DNA of 64,000 nt from positions 345,340,977 to 345,404,976 of the forward strand of contig OV050030.1 of the NCBI GenBank assembly GCA_920105625.2, written 5' to 3'. A program made the translations under genes and the position numbers. The stretch is from Clusia tigrina (taxonomy: Eukaryota > Arthropoda > Insecta > Diptera > Clusiidae). How positions within the stretch are numbered: the stretch's first letter is position 1; each line of letters starts with the position of its first letter. This document shows positions 54,141 to 63,556 of the stretch, piece by piece. The notes under the pieces are model-generated. The model worked only from the letters and a program-made list of their open reading frames with translations. It was not told the DNA's origin and did not search any database.

Positions 54141-55202
54141 CGAGAGCGGATTGATATTGAAGCTACCTACGTAAGAAAATACATTTTTTTTTTCAAAAAC
54201 CATTTATTTCTCAACATAGTCTCCTTTTACTTCGATAAAGTTAGTAAGACGATATTCCAAATTTTTTATACCATCTGAATAATACGATTTCGGGAACCCC
54301 TCAAAATACGCGTTAGTTTCGGTAATCACTTCTTTGTTTGAGATGAATCTATTCCCTCCGAGCCATTTTTTCAAGTTTGGAAACAGGAAAAAGTCACTAG
54401 GAGCCAAATCTGAACTATAAGGTGGATGATTAACCAATTCGAAGTGTATTTACCAGGCGATTTCACTGCCTTCGCCTTCTTCGGAGCACTTCCACCAGCT
54501 TCCACCCATGGTTTCGATTGATTTTTGGTTTGAGGTGTGTAATAGTGGACCCACGTTTCATCAACAGCTATTAATCGACGCCAAAAATCAACAGGATTAC
54601 GCTTTATCATGTCCCAACACCGCTGTGAAGTGGTCTGTCGAACTCGTTTTTGTTTGACACTGAGCAAACGCGGCACCCATCTTGCCGATAGCTTTTTCAT
54701 ATGCAAATGTTCATGCAAAATGTTGAGCACACGTTCATATGATATGTTTACCATTTCAACAATCTCACGAAACTTGACTCGTCGATCATTCATAACGATA
54801 TCGAGGATTTTCTCTATATTTTCTTCAGTAACCACCTCTTTTGGCCTTCCTGTTGATGGTATTGTTGCAGTGCTTGTTCGGCCGCGTTTAAATTCAGCAA
54901 TCCTATATTTTACCATATAATCTGACGGAGCAGACTCACCGTAATGTTTATCGAGCTTTTCTTTTGTCTGTTTCGCCGTTGTCCCTTTCAAATAATAGTG
55001 TTTAATCACTGCACGAAATTCGCTTTTTTCCATATTTCAAGAAATACAAAAGTTGCTTACTTCAAACGACTACACAAATAAAGTAATCGATGAATTTGGG
55101 TGAAATTTTAACAGCTAACGTTTGACAGATCGCAATTTCTAAAAAAAAAAAAGATTTTGTGTTTGTGCTGCGCTAGGTAGCTTCAATATCAATCCGCCCT
55201 CG
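54141..55202 (-). mobile_element. mariner transposon 2, internally deleted
   Basis: TA flanks at 54139-54140 and 55203-55204 and terminal inverted repeats of about 30 bp (start CGAGGGCGGATTGATATTG) bound a 1,062-bp element, about 200 bp shorter than typical mariners. The empty target, TACGAGCATAGG, is seen intact in A2 and A4 as TACGAGCATAGC and similar. Confidence 0.93.
54204..55033 (-). pseudogene. mariner 2 transposase lacking the second catalytic Asp
   Basis: The minus-strand start MEKSEFRAVIKHYYLKG at 55033 is followed by the paired HTH region and GRPKEVVTEENIEKI, then WVPRLLSVKQKRVR and AVDETWVHYYTPQTK with the first catalytic Asp. After KAVKSPGK at about 54455 the sequence jumps to VNHPPYSSDLAPSDFFLFPNLK, with the third Asp, in a different frame. 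The region that carries the second Asp is deleted. The layout and motifs resemble the mellifera/irritans-type mariners such as Himar1. Confidence 0.92.
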
Positions 55203-55316
55203 TAGGTTGGATAATTTTAATTTTAGAACCGAAAGTTCCTTATATCCAAAGTGGGCGTGTCTTTTCCCTGATCAACCCCATTTGTTGCAGATAGTTTTAT
55301 AATGTCTATATGTTCC

Positions 55317-55748
55317 TACCTCCATGAACTTGCAGACAATGCAGAACGTTTTCCTGCAACAACTCCGTGTCTTTCGTTCCATACACTAAATGAGAAAAAT
55401 ATCTATACAAACTCATCAGTCATCTGAGTGAACCAAAAATAATCGAGTAGGCCCGCTTTAAACACCGATACGCTACAATTAACACCAATTGCATAAAAAC
55501 TCGCTACCCGTACAGTGCATAATGTAATTAGACAACTATGTTTGTTCGGTTAGGGATACGACACACCCAGCTCACTCATGAGGATCTGCTATTGGGGACA
55601 CAGCAACAATAGTGCCCCTTTGTGGGAGTACCTCATCAGACGAACACATTCCAAATGAATGCACATCCGTAACCAATATTAGAAACAGATTATTTGGATC
55701 CGCATCCCCATGTAGTCTGTTAAAAGATTTTAATAGTATAACAATTGG
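55317..55748 (+). pseudogene. I-clade LINE ORF2, segment 4 (C-terminus)
   Basis: It reads YLHELADNAERFPATTPCLSF, then HTQLTHEDLLLGTQQQ and, in a neighbouring frame, CGSTSSDEHIPNECTSVTNI with the Cys-His spacing of the C-terminal zinc finger of I-type ORF2. LLKDFNS is close to the end. A 256-bp insert with an 11-bp duplication follows at 55749. Confidence 0.75.
55738..55748. repeat. 11-bp target duplication, left
   Basis: ATAACAATTGG, repeated exactly at 56005-56015. Confidence 0.9.
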
Positions 55749-56004
55749 CGCGCAGTGGAGCCTCTCTCGATCTAACCTATGTGGAACTAATACCTGTTTC
55801 CATGGGTGCGATTAAGAGGGGCATCTACATGCACTGTCTTACCTTAGCGGGCAATAGATGGAGGACACTTAAAACATGTAATACATCCCGGGCAACCTGG
55901 CCAGTCTTCAACACAGCGATGTGGTATCAAAACGTCGCTAAGGCGATTATTGTAATCCATGTGAGGACTGACTTGGATCAGCCACTAAAACCAACCAACC
56001 AATC
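55749..56004 (+). mobile_element. short retroposon with CCAA-type tail (5'-truncated LINE or SINE)
   Basis: The 256-bp segment between exact 11-bp direct repeats ends in CCAACCAACCAATC, a simple-sequence tail such as target-primed retroposons carry. It begins CGCGCAGTGGAGCC. I recognise neither a tRNA-like A/B box pair with certainty nor a LINE protein in it. Confidence 0.75.
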
Positions 56005-56015
56005 ATAACAATTGG

Positions 56016-56165
56016 AACTAATTTCTTTAAAAATGTGGCTAAATCTATAAATTGTAAACTAATTATAAATATAATTTAACATCCAATTGGCCGCTAGTAC
56101 CCGTCAATTTATTTTGTTATAATATTTTATATTGTATCAAATATAAAAATAGATAAATAAATTAA
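56016..56165 (+). other. I-clade LINE 3' untranslated region
   Basis: AT-rich continuation after the short retroposon, ending with ATAGATAAATAAATT-like TAA-type repeats. No reading frame. Confidence 0.5.
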
Positions 56166-56178
56166 GCTTATTTCTCTC

Positions 56179-56808
56179 GAATTTATTAACAGACAAGTTG
56201 CGCACGGTAGATGCAAATGTGCGGTAATGCCACCGCAATAATTATCAGAAGGAGAATTATTAAAACATTTTGACAGATCTTATAGTTATTTCGGATACAT
56301 CACTTGTCCTCATCGGATATCTTGCAATAAAAGGCAATTTTTCCCCAAGTATTTATTAAGTCTCAGAAATCAGCAGCACACAACCATGAACCTTCCCAGG
56401 AATTGAGCCTTCGCCCTCAGCTATTGTACTATGTCCATCCAGACAACTACGCTACCTGCAAGTGAACTCACTGATCAAATTGTCCTTCTACTGTCTCATT
56501 CCATCGCAATGTATAGTACTGTGTATCATTATTACCCCTCATTTGTCCAGCTAATTTGCTCTATCTATTTGTATTATATTTCTGTGGTATCATAGTACAA
56601 TTTTTTTTTATTGGCAGGCTAATTAAGCCTGATCCATATTACCATTTAGAGTATTTTCTATAAAGCTTACAGTTTCTAGTGAACATTCGGTATTAGATAT
56701 TAGATATCACTTTTTGGCCGTATTCCGCCAAATTTTCCTTCTGATAATTTTTACGGTGGAATTACCACACATTTGCATCTACTGTGCAACTTTTCTGTCA
56801 ATAAATTC
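56179..56808. mobile_element. non-autonomous element with about 80-bp terminal inverted repeats
   Basis: The arm 56179-56259 (GAATTTATTAACAGACAAG start) pairs with 56730-56808 inverted, sharing TAGATGCAAATGTG and ATTATCAGAAGG blocks at over 80 percent identity by eye. The interior has no long reading frame. The target duplication is not evident. Confidence 0.8.
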
Positions 56809-57192
56809 CACAAAAAAAACCTTAATTTTCAACTGAATTGAAGACTACTGAGTTACTCTCACAAATAAAGTGGAATACGGCTAAAAGGGAAAAATGATAG
56901 AATAGAAGATTACAGGTCCGCTATTCCTCTCTCGACAAAAACACAGCACAGCTGATTGGCTGTGACGTCACGTGGTACTTTAAAATATTTTGTAATATGA
57001 AAAATGCATGCCCAAAGGCAATAGTTTGTATATTAAAAGGTTTTTATTTATTAAAAATTATATATAAGCTAACAAATGCACTTGCAAGTAAACGAGTACA
57101 CTATTATATTTGTATTATATATTATATTATATAATATATAATTATATTTGTATGCAAAACAGCATTTAATCCAAATACTTGTCGAGTTTTCA

Positions 57193-57410
57193 TGGCGCAT
57201 TTTGATGAAGAGTCCATAGAGACGAAATAGGAGGCTGAAATGGGTAAGTACTTTATTTTGAAAATATATTAATTAAATTTTAAAAATATTAATTGCAGAA
57301 TTTAGATTGAGAAGGTTTTTAAAGCCGGGTACTTTTCAATCTTTGGACAAAACTTTTGAGAAAATACTACAAGTTCAACTGAAGCGGCTGCAAAGGCTCA
57401 ATTATAAAAA
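57193..57410 (+). pseudogene. possible small spliced coding fragment in MITE copy A
   Basis: An ATG near 57193 reads MAHFDEESIETK, then a stop. Nearby AAATGGGTAAGTACT resembles a splice donor, and 57 bp later TTAATTGCAG an acceptor. After this EFRLRRFLKPGTFQSL continues with DKTFEKILQVQLKRLQRLNY. I do not recognise the family. It may be captured host sequence or part of the master transposon. Confidence 0.3.
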
Positions 57411-57475
57411 AAAGTGTTGCTTCACTTCTACAGGATTCAAGTTTAATATTTTAATTTTCTATTGCAATATCATAA

Positions 57476-58945
57476 AACGAGTACAGAAGTCAGAAGTCGG
57501 GATAGACCGGCTTCGAAATACCCTTTAACTTTCCTTGTGAGTGTGAGTTCAACAATGGGAATGTTTTCGTCATAAATCATCATTAGGAGCTTATGATAAC
57601 GGTAATTGTCGATAGAATACCTTGAATTGATTATATCGACCCCATTTCTTGTGTATAGCTTTGTAGTGTCAATATAACCATTAATAGAATAGAATTAGAA
57701 TAGATTTAGTCCAAACATTTTGTATGGGTCATAAGTTATAATAGTATCTCAATAGTGTGCGTGGCTCTAAAAATAACAGGCCCACTTTTTTTGTGGGGTT
57801 TAATGTTAGTAAACGAAAGCTTCCTGTAAAATTTCGTTGGTGAATCTTGTATAAGAACCTTGTAATGATTTTTCGTAATTGTGGGCGGGGCAGTAGTAGT
57901 AGTCTGCCCATATTGGGATTGCATGCTAGTACAGACCCAGTGTATACATCTACCAATTTGTATTCATATATCGTCACTAGATGCATAGATAGGGTAATTG
58001 TTTTTAAATGGGGTGCCCAAAGTTATTTATATGGAAGGGAGGCGTATCCTTTATCTGATCCACCCCGAATATTGTATATGGCTTTGTAGGGTCCGTATAC
58101 GTACTAATATATAATTTCGTCCAAAAATATTGTATAGGTCGAAAGTTACAATAATATGTCAATAGTGTGGGTAGCTGTAAAAATAACACGCCCATTTTTT
58201 GTGGTGTTTAATGTTAGTACCCCCAATATTCCTGTGATATTTCGTTGATAAACCTTTAATAGGAACATAGTAATGATTTTTGGCTTATTCTGGGCGTGGC
58301 AGCTGTATTATGATATCCATATTCTGCACACATTATTATCGAACTCATGTATATTTCTGCCAATTTTCATTCCGCTGGTATCAATACGAGCAAAGGTTGG
58401 CTAATTTTAAATTAAGACCGGAAACTTCCTTATAAAAAAAATGGGCGTGTCTTTCCCTGCTCAGCCCCATTCCCCAGATCTTAAGTTATTAATTTTGGTT
58501 AATAGTGGGCGTGGCAGTTAATATTTACCGCCTACTTTTTGCATAGTGTTTAGTGGCATCCACATCTCTATAACTGCCAAATTGCGTCACGATTTCACCA
58601 ATTGGACCGAAGTTTTCACCTTTTGAAAAAAGGTGAAAAAATTTCCTTGTATGGAAGGTAGGCGTGGTCTCTGTCCAAATTGGCCCATATAGAAATCTTG
58701 TTCTGTATCTTTTCCCAGATTATAGTTTTGCAAAATTTCATTAAGATAGCTCTAACGGTGTACAGACAGACGAATAGACGAACAGACAGACGGACAAAAG
58801 AAAATTTGTTTCAAAAGTAATTCTGATCATATCTGTATTTATATGTCCATACCTACCACGCCTCCTTTTTGAAATTGAATCCCCTCTCAAAAGCATAAAA
58901 TTAGTATAACCTATTTACCTTTTTAATGGTAAAGGGTATAATCGT
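57476..58945 (+). repeat. GTGGGCGTGGC-family repeat, copy A4 (complete)
   Basis: It runs uninterrupted from AAACGAGTACAGAAGTC to GGTAAAGGGTAT. The left hairpin is GAAGTCGG...CCGGCTTC, where a G-T wobble replaces one pair. ATACCCTTTAAC close to the left end and GGTAAAGGGTAT at the right form short inverted ends. Internal GTGGGCGTGGC modules recur about every 250-350 bp, and CAGACGGACAAAAG lies near 58788. This is the reference copy for the family here. It is inserted in MITE copy A. Confidence 0.85.
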
Positions 58946-59439
58946 AACAACATTTGCTTAGCTTAAGCTTTTGGATTTTTAACTACATATACTCGTATAT
59001 GCATGCATATCTGTACGTATAACTATGTATGAACATAAATATATTAATAAAATAACTACAATTATAAAATAAGTACATAAATGTGTACATTTGTTTTTTT
59101 ATTTCCCTTCCCATAATTATTTCCTTTTATATTCCGCACCAAAAGACTAAATAACAATTTTTAAGGCACAAATTTCACAAAAAAATTACTGAATAAAACA
59201 AAATTTTTAATGCCAAATCAATTCAAAATATCTTAATTTACATTTATTTATATAAATATTATCATAAAATGCGATAAATATTAAATTAGTTGATATTGAA
59301 CACAAATTATCACGTTTCTCACACAAAAATGTATGCATTTCGGCTGTTCGCTCATTTCGTATGTACCTTATGACCAGATGTGCAGAGAGAGGAAATTTTC
59401 GTACCAGCATTTCCGCAATCTTCTATTCTATCAATCTTG

Positions 59440-59516
59440 GCTAAAAGTTTATATCTAATATCTAATAACGAACGTTATCAAGAAATTGTAAGCCTTAAAG
59501 CTATATCACAGTGGCG
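59440..59516. other. spacer inverted relative to 56660-56712
   Basis: TATCTAATATCTAATAACGA at about 59452 and AATTGTAAGCCTTAAAG at 59484 are the inverse of 56662-56712. The MITE copy A therefore lies inside a larger inverted-repeat unit. Confidence 0.55.
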
Positions 59517-60190
59517 CAAGAATGATAGAATAGAAGATTATATCATGCGCAGGCCCGCTATTCCTCTTTCGACAAAAACTCAGTACAGCTGATTGCCTGT
59601 GACGTCATAAAGCGCTTTCAAATATTTTTTTATTTCAAAAATGCATGTGCAAAGGCAATAATTTATGAATTAAAAGTAATTTAATTATTTTTAATAATAT
59701 ATAACTTAACAAATGCACGTAAACGAGTAAAAAAATTGAAAATATCGTTCGATAAAAAATACTTAAGCAGCGGACTAGCCGGATTTTCATGTACCAAAAA
59801 AGAAAAGGTGAATTTATGTAGTGATTTAATAAATATACGTATATTAATATTAAATAAATATACATATATTAGAATTTCATTTCCCATCATTATTTCATTT
59901 TATATTCCCATTATCGTACCAAAACAGTAAATAATAACTTTAAACAAATTTAATCAACAAATTATTGAATATAACAAAAATTTTAATGCCAATCAATTGA
60001 AATATATTATTTCACATTTATTTATATAAATATTATCATAAAATGCGATAAATATTACAAATTTTAATATTAAACACAAATTTTCACATTTCTGACACAA
60101 AAAGGTTTGCATGTTGGCTGTTCTGTCATTTCGTGTGCGCCTTATGACGACACGCGCAGAGAGAGGAAATCTTCTATTTTATCATTCTTG
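59517..60190. mobile_element. MITE-like element, copy B (intact, 674 bp)
   Basis: Terminal inverted repeats CAAGAATGATAGAATAGAAG and, inverted, CAAGAATGATAAAATAGAAG bound a non-coding AT-rich interior that matches copy A over most of its length. It starts with CAGCTGATTGCCTGTGACGTCA and ends with the GCAGAGAGAGGAAAT block. Confidence 0.82.
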
Positions 60191-60196
60191 GCAATA

Positions 60197-60606
60197 GCTG
60201 TGTTTCTTTCAACGCGAGTGTGAATAAAACACCCGCTTATGCATACATATGGACCGCTGGTATTTGTATCCGCTTATGGTTTAGCGCCTCCAACAGAAGT
60301 GCGGCCAAGACATTTTTGTTGTCCATTGTGAACGAGAAAAATTGTAAACCAAGAATTAACCGCTATATTTATACAAAAAGCTTTAATTATAGAAAATGTT
60401 GTAACCTAAATAATCACATATATAGTATATTATCGTGTATTAATTAATATATACACAATTAAAGTCAAATTACCAACTCTTGCTCAGAATTTGCCATTTT
60501 CAATTTCTCCAGCTCAAATTTACTTTGTTTACAAATGTGTGTGTATAAGAATTTTAATAGTCAACGGGTAGCGTTTTATTAACACTCGCGTTGAAAGAAA
60601 CACAGC
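60197..60606. mobile_element. MITE-like element with about 38-bp terminal inverted repeats
   Basis: GCTGTGTTTCTTTCAACGCG at the left and its inverse at the right (CGCGTTGAAAGAAACACAGC) are exact over 20 bp and continue with few mismatches. It is 410 bp long, with no coding capacity. The target duplication is unclear. Confidence 0.82.
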
Positions 60607-60862
60607 AAATGGCGCGTTAGGTCGGTCGCGCGTTTGACAGTTGAAGTAGAAACAATGTAATTAATTATATGAAACAATTCGAAATGCGGTTTCATGCGTT
60701 TGATCGTAAACTTTTACAAATATCGTAAACGCGTTCAAAACGCCTGACTATGGCAAGTTTCTAGTCGGTCGAGCGCTTGACAAGCAGTGTTTTATTAGTT
60801 TTCTTCCAAAACGCTCGGCAACACTATTGACAATTTTCAAAATTTCAGCAAACTTTGTTATA
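60607..60862. other. AAACGC/CGCGTTT-rich stretch, left of Tigger
   Basis: GGTCGGTCGCGCGTTTGACA and CGGTCGAGCGCTTGACAAGC are imperfect repeats 160 bp apart, and GTAAACGCGTTCAAAACGCC lies between them. A similar AAACGC-rich stretch lies on the other side of the Tigger element (63390-63495). Confidence 0.45.
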
Positions 60863-60864
60863 TA

Positions 60865-63201
60865 CAGTAGACTACGGATAAGTGCACATCGGTTTTCGCG
60901 GGACTTTTTGTGCACTTATGAGGTTTTTGCATTTATACAACACTCGGATAAGTGCACAACTATTGCATATATACAAACATTGCATAAGTGCACGATTATT
61001 GCATTTATACAAACATTAGATTATTTTTTATTAATCTGTAACACCAGATCAGTTTGGAAGGAACTTTAAGAAAATAATTAAAATATAAAGCTGTTTAATG
61101 TTTTTATTTATATTTGGTTAACATTACATTACAGGTTTTTTATAAAAACTTATAAAAATCAGTTCAGTTTAAGGTATATACATATAATAAAAAAAATCAC
61201 AAAGTTATATTTCATTGTTTTAGTGTTTTTCGTATTTCATACAAAAAAAAATTAAAAATATTCAGTTCTGTGCCAAAATAAGAGCTGTTAATGAATCATT
61301 GTAACCATATTTTGCACCATTGGTTTTTGCAAAATACATATGAAATTGCATTCAATTCGATTCACCTAAACCACGTGTGGTGAAAAAGTCTGAAATCTTT
61401 TTTTGAACCGTGTTTTCTGATCCAACCTTATATATTTTTTCCTCCAGTTTCTCTAAATCATAATCTACATTTTTGATTTCAATGTAATTCTTCAGAGTGT
61501 GAAAGGCCTCAATAGCCTCTGTACGACTAGGACAAGGCCTTTCACCACAATTTAAATCCTCATCTTGATCATCACTAGGGTCTTCTAATATATCACTTAC
61601 CGTGAGATCACCAAAGCATTGTAAACCATCATCACATTCTACAATTGAAGAGAACACTTCTGACGGAATTGGGGGTAAATCGATAGTTTCACAATCCTCA
61701 TCATTAGAATCTTCTGCGCAGTTTAGAAACCCGGCTTTCCTAAAACAGTTATTGATAACTGTAGGTGTTACAAGCCACCAGGCTCGTTTAATTATTTGTA
61801 GCGCTTGAAGGATATTCTGTTTTCGTACTAGGGATGAGCGGTAATGCACTTTAAAATTTCTAATGATTCCTTGATCTAAAGGTTGAATAAGAGAGGTTAT
61901 ATTTGGTGGCATGTAATGAATAGTTATGTGTTTAAAAATAACCTCATCCGGTATCTTATGACAACTAGCGTTGTCAACAAAAAGTACAACATCCTTATTC
62001 AGACTTTTGTCGAAATCGGTTAAAATTTCAACCTATAAGGAGCTACTCATCCAGGCATTCTTTTGCCCATAATATGGAATTGGCATCGCCTTTCCCATGC
62101 AGCAGTGTGGCTGTTTGGCCTTTCCTATTGCATAAACACGCTTATCGGACCCATCCGAATTACATAAAAATAGTAACGTAATTCTCAGTTTGGACATTTT
62201 CCCTCCAAAGACTTGCTCGCCTTTTAACGCAAAAGTACCTGTAGGCAATGCCTTATAGAAGAGTCTTGACTCATCGGCATTGTAAACTTGATCAGGAGGC
62301 AACTCTTTTATTATATTTGGAAGGGTTGATTTTACCCACTCTTTACTAGCTCCATAGTCAGCAGCAGCCTTTTCACCGCAAATTTTGCGAAAAGCAATGT
62401 TTTGGTTCTTTTTCCAGCGGTGCAACCACCCATCGTTCGCCTCAAAACCATCAACCTTCATTGAAACAGCAAACTGTTTAGCCCTCTCACAAATCATAGG
62501 ACCAGTGATGACTGCATTTTTAGACCTCATGCCTTGAAACCACATTGTGACGGCCTTATTTACCATGCCATATTGCCCTGGCCTGAAGCGTTTCCGGGTG
62601 ATGTTTTCATGACTGGTCCTTATTGCTTCAAACTTCTGTTGATTTTGTAACACTCGCGTAACTGTTGAAACATTAATGTTATATTTTTCAGCAAGTGCCT
62701 TCCGACTGCCGCCGTCTTTAAAGGACTCAGTTAAATTCAGCTTTTCTTTAATTGTAAGGGTGTGTTTTGAGCTCATGATTGTCTGTAAGAAACACAAAAA
62801 ATTACATTAAACTCTTAAATCAACATCAAATTCGAAACTTGGATCACTTACAAAAAACACAGATCTCTTTCATTCACTGATGCAAAAGAAGCAAAATAAT
62901 GAAACATACGCAGATGACAGCAGCTGATTTTGTTTTCCCTTTCGTTGCTCTGTTCTAGAGAGTTGTATAAACATGTATGTAGTAGTATGAGAGATGTGCA
63001 TTTATGCGTGCAAAGTTGTACTAAAAAAGTACTTTCAGGTTAGAAAAAGTTGTGCATTTATCCGGTTTTTGCATTTATGCGTGTTGCACTTATCCGTGTA
63101 TTTTTGTATGTAAAAGTATAAAAAAGGCTAATGGCTTCAAGTTCCAGTGCACTTATGCGGTTTTTGCATTTATGCGATGTGCACTTATCCGTAGTTTACT
63201 G
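60865..63201 (-). mobile_element. Tigger/pogo-type transposon, nearly intact
   Basis: TA flanks at 60863-60864 and 63202-63203 bound a 2,337-bp element with terminal inverted repeats of about 25 bp beginning CAGTAGACTACGGATAAGTG (left) and CAGTAAACTACGGATAAGTG (right, inverted). A single minus-strand transposase frame fills the centre. Both termini carry iterations of a GCA(C/T)TTAT(C/G)CG motif. This is the best preserved autonomous-type element in the window. Confidence 0.94.
61352..62797 (-). pseudogene. Tigger transposase (CENP-B-like HTH plus DDE), one premature stop
   Basis: The minus-strand frame of 482 codons begins near 62797; MSSKHTLTIKEKLNL at about 62776 is the likely Met. The N-terminus has a Psq-type HTH (GSRKALAEKYNINVSTVTRV), then a CENP-B-type HTH (NDGWLHRWKKNQNIAFRKI). 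The catalytic Asp residues are in QVYNADESRLF, VVLFVDNASCHK and SLIQPLDQGIIRNF, the last two separated by 32 residues. An acidic tail and VQKKISDFFTTRGLGE end it at 61352. The only lesion is TAG at 62033-62035, just before the second catalytic block. The rest is in frame. Confidence 0.94.
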
Positions 63202-63203
63202 TA

Positions 63204-63500
63204 ACACCATATCAAGGTGCCATAAAAACATATTAAAAAGAAATACAGCAGTGCACGAAATAGCGCAGAAATTGGATAAATCATGTAAGTTCTGCAGTTG
63301 CACTATTCATTGTAAATTTAATATTAAATACAAACTCACACTAATTTGTTATTTTTCTTCATATTGATGAAATGAGGAAAAAACGGCATCTAAACGCGCT
63401 ATTTCGTTCTAGGAACGCATATCTGACGCGTTGTGCAAACGATAACGTAAACGAGGAGTAAACGCAGAGTAAACGCCGGTAAACGCGAGTTATACCCCAT
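63204..63500. other. AAACGC-rich stretch, right of Tigger
   Basis: No gene recognised. The motif GTAAACG recurs at 63442, 63456, 63468 and 63480. TCTAAACGCGCTATTTCGTT and GACGCGTTGTGCAAACG are further related pieces. Confidence 0.45.
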
Positions 63501-63556
63501 CACCATGCATAACTCAAATAGAACAGCGATCCCCAACTCCGATCACATAACCGCAA

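Larger units (their letters stand above)
53662..55316 (+). repeat. GTGGGCGTGGC-family repeat, copy A3 (with nested mariner)
   Basis: It begins AGTACAGAAGTCTAAAGTCGG with the AAGTCGG...CCGACTT hairpin, follows A2 and A4 block by block, and is interrupted by mariner 2 at 54141-55202. It ends at about 55316, in the middle of the family, so its right part is missing. It lies in the RNase H region of the I-clade LINE, which resumes at 55317. Confidence 0.8.
29800..56165 (+). mobile_element. I-clade LINE, host of most insertions in this window
   Basis: Five segments read as one plus-strand LINE: 29800-30482, 34682-34780, 52120-53661, 55317-55748 and 56016-56165. Together they carry, in order, the region before reverse transcriptase, the palm (GYRSINLLSCLGKILEK), an HSTLDGLLHLQHH block, an LGVTFNKKITF to YALPICG thumb block, RNase H (TAEALAIHK-like) and a C-terminal HTQLTHEDLLLG segment with a Cys-rich end. 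Sequence resumes co-linearly after each insert. Its 3' end is AT-rich with TAA-type repeats near 56160. It is 5'-truncated near 29800, where the piggyBac 3 area begins. Confidence 0.78.
56890..59439. mobile_element. MITE-like element, copy A, interrupted by repeat A4
   Basis: It starts AATGATAGAATAGAAGATT and ends with its near-inverse AATCTTCTATTCTATCAATC. Blocks shared with copy B (59517-60190) lie on both sides of repeat A4: the CAGCTGATTG...TGTGACGTCA region on the left, and the region with TTTATATAAATATTATCATA and GCAGAGAGAGGAAAT on the right. Confidence 0.75.

Noticed and set aside
57115..57160. TA-rich palindromic run as a possible origin or hairpin element
   Set aside because: A simple TA microsatellite explains it; no flanking structure was found.
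57729..58195. Similar short minus-strand frames (PRPQLAKNHY-like) recurring in repeat copies A2, A3 and A4, suggesting a conserved small gene
   Set aside because: Copies share these only because their DNA is similar; stops and indels fall freely in the frame and no start is conserved.
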